The notes beneath the pieces were generated by a model that saw nothing but the letters and a program-made list of their open reading frames with translations, made no database searches and had not been told where the DNA came from. 19,170 bases of DNA. Origin: Microbacterium sp. Lineage in GTDB: Bacteria; Actinomycetota; Actinomycetes; Actinomycetales; Microbacteriaceae. Position 1 is the first letter of the stretch. Each line of letters opens with the position of its first letter. Location of the stretch: contig DQHP01000130.1 of assembly GCA_003524435.1 (NCBI GenBank), positions 13,427-32,596 on the forward strand. Reading direction: 5' to 3'. Below, in pieces: positions 1 through 6,943 of this stretch. The position numbers and the translations under genes were made by a program.

Positions 1-385
1 AAAGCCACACCTTCGCGCCGGAGTTCAGGGCGTTGATGGTCATCTTCGGATCGGTCGGGCCAGTGATCTCGACGCGGCGATCTTCGAGCCCAGGCCCCGC
101 GCCGGCCACGCGCCAGTCAGCATCGTCGCGGATGTGACGGGTGTCATCGCGGAACCGCGGGTCGTGGCCGTTGCCGATCTCGAAGCGGCGGCGCATGCGA
201 TCAGCGAGGCGATCGTGGCGACGTGCGCCGAAGCGGTGATGCAGTTCAGCAACGAAGGCGATCGCTTCAGGGGTAAGGATCTCGTCGAAGCGGTCACGAA
301 GGGGGCCGGTGACTTCAAGAGCCGGACCCTGCGCGATGGTCTGCGTAGGAGCCGTCGTGGGGGGAGCGGTGGGAGTAGTCATCAT
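1..385 (-). CDS. aceB: Malate synthase A, 5' part (runs off the window)
   Basis: Malate synthase condenses glyoxylate and acetyl-CoA to malate in the cytoplasmic glyoxylate shunt. I translated the reverse strand by hand. The protein opens with a Thr/Pro-rich stretch, then reads RDRFDEILTPEAIAFVAELH, and near the window edge EITGPTDPKMTINALNSGA followed by KVWL. These are N-terminal landmarks of the malate synthase A family. Only about 128 of the usual 530-odd residues are present, so the catalytic residues are outside the window. Three in-frame ATGs occur (at 391, 385 and 382). The AAAGGA ribosome site at 392-397 best fits 385 or 382. The divergent RamB-type regulator next door supports the call, since RamB controls aceA/aceB in Corynebacterium and Mycobacterium. 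Confidence 0.9.
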   Translation of the reverse strand, partial: MMTTPTAPPTTAPTQTIAQGPALEVTGPLRDRFDEILTPEAIAFVAELHHRFGARRHDRLADRMRRRFEIGNGHDPRFRDDTRHIRDDADWRVAGAGPGLEDRRVEITGPTDPKMTINALNSGAKVWL

Positions 386-466
386 CGTCATCCTTTGCTG
401 TGTCGATTGCCTTGACATCTACTCTGGGTGAAGTTCGCGCCTTCAGCTGGCCGATCCTGAGAAGAA

Positions 467-495
467 GAAACTCAAAATTTCTGTTTTTGTGACAG
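467..495. promoter_or_regulatory. A/T-rich dyads between aceB and the RamB-type gene; candidate autoregulatory operator
   Basis: Two imperfect inverted repeats abut: GAAA-N7-TTTC at 467-481 and CTGT-N7-ACAG at 481-495. They form the only A/T-rich island in the divergent gap of about 110 bases. A weak -10-like CAGAAT at 493-498 ends 7 bases before the ATG of the regulator, which fits a leaderless transcript beginning at A506. The dyads would then cover the -40 to -10 region. RamB proteins bind A/T-rich sites and RamB of Mycobacterium represses itself. That this is its site here is inference. Confidence 0.45.
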
Positions 496-505
496 AATCG
501 GCCGC

Positions 506-1996
506 ATGACCCCTTCGGCAGGCACAGGAACAGGCTCAGGCACAGGCACAGGCGTCGACATCGATGAAGACACGGATGCCCTCACGATCGGTCGACGCAT
601 CCGCCAGTTGCGCACAGCGCGAGGGATGACGCTAGAGGACCTCGCGACAGCGGTAGAGCGCGCCCCCAGCCAGCTCTCGATGATCGAGACAGGCAAGCGT
701 GAGCCGAAGCTCACCCTGTTGCAATCGATCGCCCGTGCACTCGGCACCGGCATCGATGCTCTTCTCGAGGGAGAACCGCTTGATGAGCGCAGCGCCGTCG
801 AGATCGCACTGGAGCGGGCGATGAAGGGGCAGACTTTTCAATCGCTCGGCATTGACCCCTTCCGCATCGCCAAGAGCGTGCCCACCGATGCGCTGAAGGC
901 ACTACTCGCTCTGCATGGTGAAATCGATCGCCTGCGCGATGAACGGGCGGCTACCCCAGAAGAAGCCCGCCGCGCGAACGTTGAACTGCGTCACCTGATG
1001 CGGCGGCAAGATAATCATTTCGCGGATCTGGAGACGAAAGCATCCGAGATTCTCAGCGCTGTCGGCCATCCAGGTGGGCCGCTGACCCAGCGCACGGCAT
1101 CTGAAATTGCCGCGTACCTCGGGTTCACGCTGCACTATGCGCCCGACCTGCCTCAGAGCACGCGTAGCGTCGCAGATCTCGCGAACGGCAGGCTGTATCT
1201 GTCGAGTTCAGTCCCCGCAAAAGGCGATGCGCGTACGGCGGTGCTCCAGGCGCTTTCCAGCAGGATGCTGGGGCACTCAGAGCCCCGCAGCTACGCAGAG
1301 TTCTTGCGCCAGCGCGTGGAGACGAACTACCTCACGGGCGCGTTGCTGATCCCTGAGGCACATGTGGTGCCAGCGCTGAAAGATGCGAAGGAGCGCAGGG
1401 CGATTTCCATTGAAGACCTGCGCGATGCCTATTCGGTGTCCTATGAGACCGCTGCCCATCGCTTCACGAACCTCGCCACCCAGCACCTCGACATCCCGGT
1501 GCACTTTCTGAAGGTGCACGAGTCGGGCACGATCACCAAGGCGTACGAGAACGATGACGTGAACTTCCCGACTGACCGGCTCGGCGCAATCGAGGGGCAG
1601 ATGTGCTGCCGCAGATGGACGAGCCGTGTGGTCTTCGATGAGGATGACCGCTTCAACCCGTATTACCAGTACACCGATACGGGCGGCGGCACGTTCTGGT
1701 GCACGGCACGGGTGGAAGCATCCAGTGAAGGTTTGCATTCGGTGAGTGTCGGCGTGCGCTTTGACGATACGAGATGGTTTGTCGGGCGCGACACGCAGAA
1801 CCGCGGTACCTCGAAACACTCCGTTGAGGTGTGCTGTCGACGGGCTCCGTCTGAGCTGGAAGAGCGCTGGCGTGAGCACTCCTGGCCGAACGTGCGCACC
1901 CCGCGAACGCTGCTGGCGACTCTGCCGACGGGATCATTCCCCGGCGTCGACACGACCGATGTGTACGAGTTTCTGGACGCGCACGCGCCACGCTGA
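506..1996 (+). CDS. ramB: RamB/ScfR-type XRE family regulator of acetate metabolism
   Basis: A 496-residue regulator. After a Gly/Thr-repeat N-terminus, residues about 25-87 form an XRE helix-turn-helix (IGRRIRQLRTARGMTLEDLA, then SQLSMIETGKREPKL). The middle (about 190-340) resembles the ImmA/IrrE-like domain of short-chain fatty acyl regulators, but I see no HExxH zinc motif where the peptidase would have one. The C-terminal third is cysteine-rich (GQMCCRRW, GTFWCTA, VEVCCRR), typical of the ScfR ligand domain. Known RamB proteins are about 470-500 residues and control aceA, aceB and acetate activation genes; ligands are acyl-CoA-type metabolites. Divergence from aceB supports the call. No ribosome site precedes the ATG, so a leaderless mRNA is likely. 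Confidence 0.85.
   Translation: MTPSAGTGTGSGTGTGVDIDEDTDALTIGRRIRQLRTARGMTLEDLATAVERAPSQLSMIETGKREPKLTLLQSIARALGTGIDALLEGEPLDERSAVEIALERAMKGQTFQSLGIDPFRIAKSVPTDALKALLALHGEIDRLRDERAATPEEARRANVELRHLMRRQDNHFADLETKASEILSAVGHPGGPLTQRTASEIAAYLGFTLHYAPDLPQSTRSVADLANGRLYLSSSVPAKGDARTAVLQALSSRMLGHSEPRSYAEFLRQRVETNYLTGALLIPEAHVVPALKDAKERRAISIEDLRDAYSVSYETAAHRFTNLATQHLDIPVHFLKVHESGTITKAYENDDVNFPTDRLGAIEGQMCCRRWTSRVVFDEDDRFNPYYQYTDTGGGTFWCTARVEASSEGLHSVSVGVRFDDTRWFVGRDTQNRGTSKHSVEVCCRRAPSELEERWREHSWPNVRTPRTLLATLPTGSFPGVDTTDVYEFLDAHAPR
521..553 (+). repeat. Hexanucleotide repeat (GGCACA-like, about 5.5 copies) in the RamB N-terminus
   Basis: Copies read GGCACA, GGAACA, GGCTCA, GGCACA, GGCACA, GGC. They encode an alternating Gly-Thr/Ser tract directly before the helix-turn-helix. 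Gain or loss of a unit keeps the frame, so it would change linker length and not switch the gene off. Confidence 0.8.
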
Positions 1997-2003
1997 CTGC
2001 CTT

Positions 2004-2026
2004 CCTCGGGCCACTCGTGCCAGAGG
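2004..2026. terminator. Hairpin between convergent ramB and the 219-residue gene
   Basis: CCTCGGGC (2004-2011) pairs with GCCAGAGG (2019-2026) through eight positions with one G-A mismatch and a 7-base loop. There is no T tract. It lies in the 34-base gap between two converging genes, so it could act as a bidirectional terminator. Confidence 0.4.
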
Positions 2027-2030
2027 GGCG

Positions 2031-2690
2031 TCAGAGAGCGTTCCAGCGCAGGCGCGGCTCGGCATCGAATTCCTCAAGGATCGCGGCGGCATCGGCGACG
2101 GGAAACGTCGTCACGAGCCGCGGCTCTTCGCCGGGATTGGATGCCACGGCATACGCCAACGCCGCGGGGCCAGTCGCAGCAGTAAGCGCGACGCGCGACT
2201 CCCGCCCGTCGAGGGTCAATGATCGTGACGCCGCGGGGGAGCGGAGCAGAGCGGATGCTGCACCCGCTGCCCGCTCGAGCAGTGTGCCCTGACCTCGCCA
2301 GGGGATGAAAGCGTCACCCCCGAGGTCGTAGGCCTGGGCAAGGTCGGCGCCGAGCCATCGCTCGCGCTTGAGTCCATACGGCGTGGATACCCGTGACAGG
2401 AGGTATCCGTAGCAGTGCAGAACTCCGGCGTTGCCGATCGGCCAGGAGGCCTCAACCCCCGCTAGCTCATGCAGATACTCGAACGCTGCTTGCGCGAGGA
2501 CTGGCTTGCCGACGTTCTCGTCGACGACCGTAGAGCGGCCCCACTGACTGAATCGCGCTGCGGCCCGGTCTTGGGCGATACTCACGGTCAGCCACTCGAG
2601 CAGATTGATAGCGGATGCTGCTTCCGAACGGGAGCCGCGTGCGGCGCGAGTGGCGGCGGCATCAAGAAAGTGCACAGCGAGTTCAGTCAC
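2031..2690 (-). CDS. Uncharacterised 219-residue protein, divergent from the Phn-type operon
   Basis: I do not recognise the family. The start is GTG at 2690. The protein is soluble-looking, with no signal peptide or membrane segment. It is Ala/Leu-rich with a conserved-looking core: WPIGNAGVLHCYGYLLSRV, then TPYGLKRERWL and GGDAFIPWRGQGTLLERA, which contains one Cys, one His and several Trp and Tyr. The composition and codon use match the neighbours, so it is a real gene. A TACAGT box ends 7 bases before the GTG with no ribosome site, which suggests a leaderless mRNA. It shares its promoter region and the PHO-box-like repeat with the HAD/Phn operon, so it may serve the same substrate or condition. 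Function is unknown. Confidence 0.75.
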   Translation of the reverse strand: MTELAVHFLDAAATRAARGSRSEAASAINLLEWLTVSIAQDRAAARFSQWGRSTVVDENVGKPVLAQAAFEYLHELAGVEASWPIGNAGVLHCYGYLLSRVSTPYGLKRERWLGADLAQAYDLGGDAFIPWRGQGTLLERAAGAASALLRSPAASRSLTLDGRESRVALTAATGPAALAYAVASNPGEEPRLVTTFPVADAAAILEEFDAEPRLRWNAL

Positions 2691-2697
2691 GGCGACA

Positions 2698-2703
2698 ACT
2701 GTA
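2698..2703 (-). promoter_or_regulatory. -10 box (TACAGT) of the leaderless 219-residue gene
   Basis: On the reverse strand TACAGT is followed by 7 bases and then the GTG start at 2690, the spacing expected when transcription starts at the first base of the start codon. The -35 position (about 2721-2726) is poor, and the direct repeat at 2725-2746 begins there, which suggests activator dependence. Confidence 0.5.
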
Positions 2704-2724
2704 GGCGACGGGAGATGTCGAACT

Positions 2725-2746
2725 GTTCACAGAGTGTTTACAAAAA
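2725..2746. promoter_or_regulatory. PHO-box-like direct repeat
   Basis: Two 11-base units, GTTCACAGAGT and GTTTACAAAAA, repeat in tandem. The conserved start GTTYAC resembles the GTTCACC units of 11 bases bound by the phosphate-starvation regulator PhoP in Streptomyces. It lies between the -10 of the minus gene and that of the HAD/Phn operon, at about -35 to -56 of the former and -40 to -61 of the latter, so it could activate both. Confidence 0.5.
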
Positions 2747-2747
2747 A

Positions 2748-2793
2748 TGGTCGCTTCGTCCACAAGCAATGGGCATACTGGACAAAGCGTCCA
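2748..2793. promoter_or_regulatory. Pair of TGGWC-N5-GTCCA operators spaced 31 bp
   Basis: Site 1 is TGGTC-GCTTC-GTCCA (2748-2762) and site 2 is TGGAC-AAAGC-GTCCA (2779-2793). Site 2 is a perfect inverted repeat and site 1 has one mismatch. Both are followed by C. Their centres (2755 and 2786) are 31 bp apart, about three helical turns, so two dimers would bind the same face of the DNA. Site 2 covers the expected transcription start of the HAD/Phn operon, as expected of a repressor site. The SIS-domain regulator at 6930-7790 is the obvious candidate binder. Confidence 0.55.
2774..2779 (+). promoter_or_regulatory. Candidate -10 box (CATACT) of the HAD/Phn operon
   Basis: CATACT would place the transcription start near 2786, inside the second operator copy. 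No good -35 sequence is seen 16-18 bases upstream, consistent with activation through the upstream direct repeat. Confidence 0.35.
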
Positions 2794-2812
2794 CCACATC
2801 GGAAAGTACTCA

Positions 2813-3496
2813 GTGAATAACCGCATCACCATCATCTTCGACTTCGACGGAACCATCGCCCTCGGCGACGGTCCCGTGCTCGCGTACGCACAGCAGGTGG
2901 CCGCAGCTACCGCTGACCCTGGTGCGTTCATGAATGCGATCCAGCTCGCTCTGACCAATCCCGATTCCGAATCCCTCGATGGCTATGACGCGGTGCGACG
3001 TGCCGCGGAAGAGGCGGCTGTTGACGCAGCTCACCTCAGCCGCTCGTATCTCGCCAGCCGCGGACAGCTCGGCACTCCCGAAGTCGCTATTTCTGCACCT
3101 GATGGTCTTGCGGACTTCCTTGCTGCTGCAGAAAACGTCGAGCGCATCCTCGTCACCAACGCCCCGGATATCCGTCTCACTGAAGCGCTCGCATCCCTCG
3201 GACTTACGGGTCTCTTTGACCGTGTCGTCGCTGGTGCGGGCAAGCCAGATGGTCTCGAACGTCTACTTGACGAGATTCCGGAAGAGACCCGCGTACTCAG
3301 CATCGGCGATATCTGGTTCAACGATTTGGCACCCGCTCACCGTCGTGGTCACGCGACGGCGCTTGTCGGCGAGTTTGTCGACCCGGATGCCACTCCCACC
3401 TTCCGCGCCACCACCCTCACAGCTCTGCTTCCGCAGTTGCAAGAGTGGCTGGCTTCCGTGACACCCACTGCAACTCCCACTCTCACCGAAGGATGA
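2813..3496 (+). CDS. HAD-family phosphatase of the Phn-type operon
   Basis: A 227-residue haloacid dehalogenase superfamily hydrolase. GTG at 2813 is chosen because GGAAAG sits 6 bases upstream and the protein then opens directly with the catalytic strand ITIIFDFDGTIALGDG. The nucleophile is Asp10 and the acid/base Asp12 (DxDGT). Motif II is Thr115 (ILVTNA), motif III Lys144 (GAGKPDG), and motif IV Asp166/Asp171 (SIGDIWFND). All catalytic positions are intact, with a small helical cap between motifs I and II, as in phosphoglycolate-phosphatase-like enzymes. It is not clearly phosphonatase: PhnX is longer and carries a Schiff-base lysine in its cap that I cannot identify here. Its stop overlaps the start region of phnD. 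It likely dephosphorylates an imported phosphoester or a product of it (inference). Confidence 0.8.
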   Translation: MNNRITIIFDFDGTIALGDGPVLAYAQQVAAATADPGAFMNAIQLALTNPDSESLDGYDAVRRAAEEAAVDAAHLSRSYLASRGQLGTPEVAISAPDGLADFLAAAENVERILVTNAPDIRLTEALASLGLTGLFDRVVAGAGKPDGLERLLDEIPEETRVLSIGDIWFNDLAPAHRRGHATALVGEFVDPDATPTFRATTLTALLPQLQEWLASVTPTATPTLTEG

Positions 3497-3498
3497 TC

Positions 3499-4476
3499 AT
3501 GCGCACTTTTACCCTGCGTCACACGGCGACAGCTCTCGTCGCGGCTGGCGCACTTCTCGCTCTCGCCGGCTGTTCTGCGTCAACTGAGGGCGAAGCCGGG
3601 ACCCCGGCTGCAGACCCCGAGTCGCTTGTCCTCGCTCTGGTTCCCTCACAAGACCAGGGGGAACTCGTCGACACGGCAGCTCCCCTCACCGACTACCTCA
3701 CTGAGGAACTCGGCATTGAGGTGACCGGCGTCGTCTCCAAGGACTACCAAGCCGCCGTTGAAGCGATGGGGGCAGGGCAGGCGCAGATCGGCTTCCTGCC
3801 GTCGCTGCAGTTGTGGCAGGCGAACGATATGTATGACGCCGAGGTTGTGCTGCAGACCGAGCGCAACGGCAACATCACCTACCCTGCGCAGTTCATGACG
3901 AACAACCCGGACAAGTACTGCGACGACACCCCGGTCGAGCGTGACGGGATGTTGTTCTGCAACGGCGCCGATGCGATGACTGGTCCTGCGGGTCTTGACA
4001 GCATCAAGAAGGTCAAGGGCGCGGATGTCGCCGTCCTCGGCCCCGGCTCGCCGGCCGGCTACATTTACCCGATTGTTGCCCTGCAGGAGGCGGGCCTGGA
4101 TACGGACAATGACATCCAGCAGATCCCCGTCACGGCAAATGACGCATCGGTCCTCGCGGTTTACAACGGTGACGCTGAAGTGGGCTTCAGCTTCTGGGAC
4201 GCCCGCACCATCGTCGCCAAGGACACTACCGACATCGGCGAGAAGGTCGTCGTGTTCGCGCTGACTGAGGAGATCCCGAACGACGGCGTCGCGCTGTCGG
4301 CCGACCTTTCCCCAGAGCTGCAAGAGCGCATCACCACCGCGCTCGCCGAGTTCAGTGACACCGAAGAGGGTTCAGCGATTCTCGAAAGTGTCTACTCGAT
4401 CACCAAGCTCGCACCGGCGAATCCTGATTCCCTCGACGTGGTCGCCCGCGCGGCCGAGGCGCTGGGACTTCAGTAA
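3499..4476 (+). CDS. phnD: Phosphonate/phosphite/phosphate-type ABC transporter binding lipoprotein
   Basis: A 325-residue lipoprotein on the outer face of the membrane that hands its ligand to the PhnC/PhnE importer. The lipobox is LAGC with Cys25 as the lipidated residue. Family landmarks: LVPSQDQGELVDTAAPLTDYL near the mature N-terminus, the ligand-loop motif GSPAGYIYP, NDASVLAVYNGDAEVGFSF, and EIPNDGVALSADLSPEL. Two cysteines (DKYC and LFCNG) could form a disulfide. The start at 3499 has GAAGG six bases upstream; the ATG at 3493 is the alternative and overlaps the previous stop. Known PhnD-like proteins bind phosphonates, phosphite, hypophosphite or phosphate; Phn of Mycobacterium smegmatis carries phosphate. 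The ligand here cannot be read from sequence. Confidence 0.88.
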   Translation: MRTFTLRHTATALVAAGALLALAGCSASTEGEAGTPAADPESLVLALVPSQDQGELVDTAAPLTDYLTEELGIEVTGVVSKDYQAAVEAMGAGQAQIGFLPSLQLWQANDMYDAEVVLQTERNGNITYPAQFMTNNPDKYCDDTPVERDGMLFCNGADAMTGPAGLDSIKKVKGADVAVLGPGSPAGYIYPIVALQEAGLDTDNDIQQIPVTANDASVLAVYNGDAEVGFSFWDARTIVAKDTTDIGEKVVVFALTEEIPNDGVALSADLSPELQERITTALAEFSDTEEGSAILESVYSITKLAPANPDSLDVVARAAEALGLQ

Positions 4477-5298
4477 ATGCCAGAGAAGATTCAGAGCGTG
4501 GACGTCGCAGCTTCGGCTGCGGCGTCCACGCCGTGGTCCATCCGTCTCGATGACGTCACGGTGCGCTACCCGAATGGCACCGTCGGGCTGAAGAATGTAT
4601 CGCTCGACATTCCCGCCGGCTCGATGGTGGCTGTCGTTGGCCTTTCCGGCTCTGGCAAATCGACGCTGATTCGTACAATCAATGGACTCGTGCCCACCAC
4701 CTCCGGCGTCCTGGATGTGGGAGAACACCGAGTCAGCGCGGCGTCACCGCGGACGCTGCGGCGCCTGCGTGGTGATATCGGCATGGTGTTTCAAGGGTTC
4801 AACCTCGCCGGACGCGCTAACGTGCTGCAAAACGTGCTCGTCGGGCGGCTCGCACACACGCCGCTGTGGCGCACCCTGCTCGGTTTTTACTCAGAGGACG
4901 ACAAGCAATTGGCCTGCCAGGCGCTGGACAGCGTCGGCATCCTCGCGAAGCTCTATGAGCGTGCCTCGAACCTCTCTGGCGGGCAACAACAGCGCGTTGC
5001 GATCGCGCGTGCGCTTGCCCAAGAACCGCGGATTGTGCTCGCTGACGAGCCCGTCGCGAGCCTTGACCCGCCCACCGCCCACGGTGTGATGTCTGACCTG
5101 CGCCGGATCAACAGTGACCTGGGCATCACCGTACTGGTGAACCTTCATCTGCTGGATCTCGCCCGCGAATACGGTGTGCGGATGATTGGTATGCGGGCCG
5201 GTGAAGTTGTCTATGACGGACCTGCGGCCAGCGCCACAGATGCTGATTTCGAGGCGATCTACGGTCGCTCGATCAGCCCGGAGGATCGGCTGTCGTGA
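4477..5298 (+). CDS. phnC: Phosphonate-type ABC transporter ATP-binding protein
   Basis: A 273-residue ATPase that powers uptake through the PhnE permeases. Walker A is GLSGSGKST (residues 55-63), the Q loop MVFQGFNL, the signature LSGGQQQRVAIARAL, Walker B IVLADEPVASLDP, and the switch His lies in VNLHLLDLA. All are intact. About 25 extra residues precede the usual N-terminus. The ATG follows the phnD stop without a gap, and the stop overlaps the phnE start by 4 bases, so the genes are translationally coupled. Confidence 0.92.
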   Translation: MPEKIQSVDVAASAAASTPWSIRLDDVTVRYPNGTVGLKNVSLDIPAGSMVAVVGLSGSGKSTLIRTINGLVPTTSGVLDVGEHRVSAASPRTLRRLRGDIGMVFQGFNLAGRANVLQNVLVGRLAHTPLWRTLLGFYSEDDKQLACQALDSVGILAKLYERASNLSGGQQQRVAIARALAQEPRIVLADEPVASLDPPTAHGVMSDLRRINSDLGITVLVNLHLLDLAREYGVRMIGMRAGEVVYDGPAASATDADFEAIYGRSISPEDRLS

Positions 5299-6104
5299 GC
5301 GCGAGTATCCCCGCCTCCCTTGAGCTCCCCGCCAAACCGCGCGGAGCCTGGAAAGGGCCCGCGATTGCACTGTTGGTCGTGGCGATCACCGTCGTGATGT
5401 GCCTTCCCGGCATCGGGATCGACGTGGATTTCAGCGCCATCGCCCGTAACTGGCAAAATGGTGCCGGCAAGGTCCTCCAGTTGCTCGTACCGGACTGGGC
5501 TTTCTTTCCTCGTACGGTCGCCCCGCTCATTGAGACGCTACAGATGGCGGTCATCGCCACGGCCGTCGGTTCTCTGATCTCCTTGCCGGTCTGTTTCTGG
5601 GCGGCTCGCAGCACGAATCCGAATACTCCGGCGCGTACGATCGTCCGCGGCATCTTGAACATTGTTCGTAGCGTGCCAGATCTGCTCTACGCCGCGATTC
5701 TGGTCGCGATGGTTGGAGTGGGGGCGCTCCCCGGCATCCTCGCCCTGCTGCTGTTCAATATCGGCATTCTGGTCAAGCTCGTCTCTGAGGCAATCGACAC
5801 GAACGATGCGGGTCCGCTCGAGGCAGGCAGAGCAGTTGGTGCAACCCAGGCGAAGATCAACCGCACGCTCGCGTTACCCGATGCGTGGCCAGCGTTCGCG
5901 AACCAGGCGCTTTACGTGTTCGAGTTGAATGTGCGCGCCTCAACTGTCCTCGGACTCGTCGGGGCGGGAGGGATGGGCCTGCTCATCGACTCGGTGCGCA
6001 CGTTCTATCGCTATGACCAGTTGTCGCTCATCATTTTGGAGATCCTCGTCGTCGTCATCGTCATAGATGTCGTCAGCGACGCGATTCGGCGGAGACTCGT
6101 ATGA
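5295..6104 (+). CDS. phnE: Phosphonate-type ABC transporter permease, first
   Basis: A 269-residue inner-membrane permease. The GTG start overlaps the phnC stop (GTGA). Several hydrophobic segments are visible: IALLVVAITVVMCLPGI near residue 20, MAVIATAVGSLISLPVCF, a long hydrophobic stretch around LLYAAILVAMVGVGALPGIL, and LSLIILEILVVVIVIDVVS at the C-terminus. The EAA-like loop that docks with PhnC reads EAGRAVGATQAKINRTLALP, followed by NVRASTVLGLVGAGGMG, typical of PhnE. It pairs with the next gene as a heterodimeric channel, a common arrangement in phn-type operons. Confidence 0.9.
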   Translation: MSASIPASLELPAKPRGAWKGPAIALLVVAITVVMCLPGIGIDVDFSAIARNWQNGAGKVLQLLVPDWAFFPRTVAPLIETLQMAVIATAVGSLISLPVCFWAARSTNPNTPARTIVRGILNIVRSVPDLLYAAILVAMVGVGALPGILALLLFNIGILVKLVSEAIDTNDAGPLEAGRAVGATQAKINRTLALPDAWPAFANQALYVFELNVRASTVLGLVGAGGMGLLIDSVRTFYRYDQLSLIILEILVVVIVIDVVSDAIRRRLV

Positions 6105-6943
6105 CCTCCACACTCACTTCGCCGCGTGCGCAGCGCGCACTCACGGCGCTGCCAGACAAGCCGAGACGCCCCTGGCTGATCGTCGGAAGCATCATCGTCA
6201 CCGCCATCGTCGTACTGGCGTTTTGGTCAATTGACATCAACTGGGCGAGACTCGGCGATCTGCCCGGCAAGATCTTGCACTACTTTGTGCTGATGTTCGC
6301 CTCGCCGAACTGGGAGAAGCTGCCCGAGGCACTTTGGCAAACCTGGCGCAGTATCGAGATGGCATGGGTGGGGACGATTCTCGGCATCCTCATCGCCACA
6401 CCGTTGAGCCTGATCGCCGCACGCGGATTCGGGCCGGCTTGGGTGCGTTTGCCGCTGCGCGGACTTTTCTCATTGATCCGCGCCGTTCCTGAAATCATCA
6501 TTGCGATCATCATCCTCTCGGTCACAGGGCTCACCCCGTTTACGGGGGCATTGGCGCTCGCGCTCAACGGCATCGGCACGCTCGGCAAGTGGGGATACGA
6601 AGCCGTTGAGGCTGTGCCGGCCGGGCCGATCGAAGCTGCTCGAGCGGCGGGAGGAAGCAACGCACAGGTGCTGCGCTGGGGCGTGTGGCCACAGGCGCAG
6701 CCGGCGTTCTGGTCGTTCTGGCTCTACCGCTTCGAGATCAACGTGCGCTCATCCGCCGTGCTGGGTCTCATTGGCGTCGGCGGCATCGGGGACATGCTCA
6801 CGTCGTATACGCAGTACCGTGAGTGGTCAACGGTAGGCGTATTGCTCATCGTCGTCGTTATCGTCACGATGCTTATCGATGGGGCATCCGGCGCCATCCG
6901 CCGTCGGATCATGGAGGGAGCTCGGGCGCGTGTTTTCAGCTAG
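6101..6943 (+). CDS. phnE: Phosphonate-type ABC transporter permease, second
   Basis: A 280-residue permease homologous to the preceding one. The ATG overlaps the upstream stop by 4 bases. Membrane segments include LIVGSIIVTAIVVLAFW, MAWVGTILGILIATPLSLIA, IPRAVPEIIIAIIIL-like helices and VGVLLIVVVIVTMLIDGA. The EAA loop reads EAARAAGGSNAQVLRWGVWP and is followed by NVRSSAVLGLIGVGGIGDML. Its C-terminal 14 bases overlap the start of the regulator gene, so all six genes from 2813 to 7790 form one unit. Confidence 0.9.
   Translation: MTSTLTSPRAQRALTALPDKPRRPWLIVGSIIVTAIVVLAFWSIDINWARLGDLPGKILHYFVLMFASPNWEKLPEALWQTWRSIEMAWVGTILGILIATPLSLIAARGFGPAWVRLPLRGLFSLIRAVPEIIIAIIILSVTGLTPFTGALALALNGIGTLGKWGYEAVEAVPAGPIEAARAAGGSNAQVLRWGVWPQAQPAFWSFWLYRFEINVRSSAVLGLIGVGGIGDMLTSYTQYREWSTVGVLLIVVVIVTMLIDGASGAIRRRIMEGARARVFS

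Noticed and set aside
2735..2742. TTTACA (2737-2742) as the -35 box of the HAD/Phn operon
   Set aside because: No acceptable -10 box follows at 16-18 bases. The bases fit better as part of the 11-bp direct repeat.
2813..3496. HAD gene as phosphonoacetaldehyde hydrolase (PhnX)
   Set aside because: It is shorter than PhnX, the nucleophile motif is DFDGT, and no cap-domain Schiff-base lysine can be assigned. A generic phosphatase fits better.
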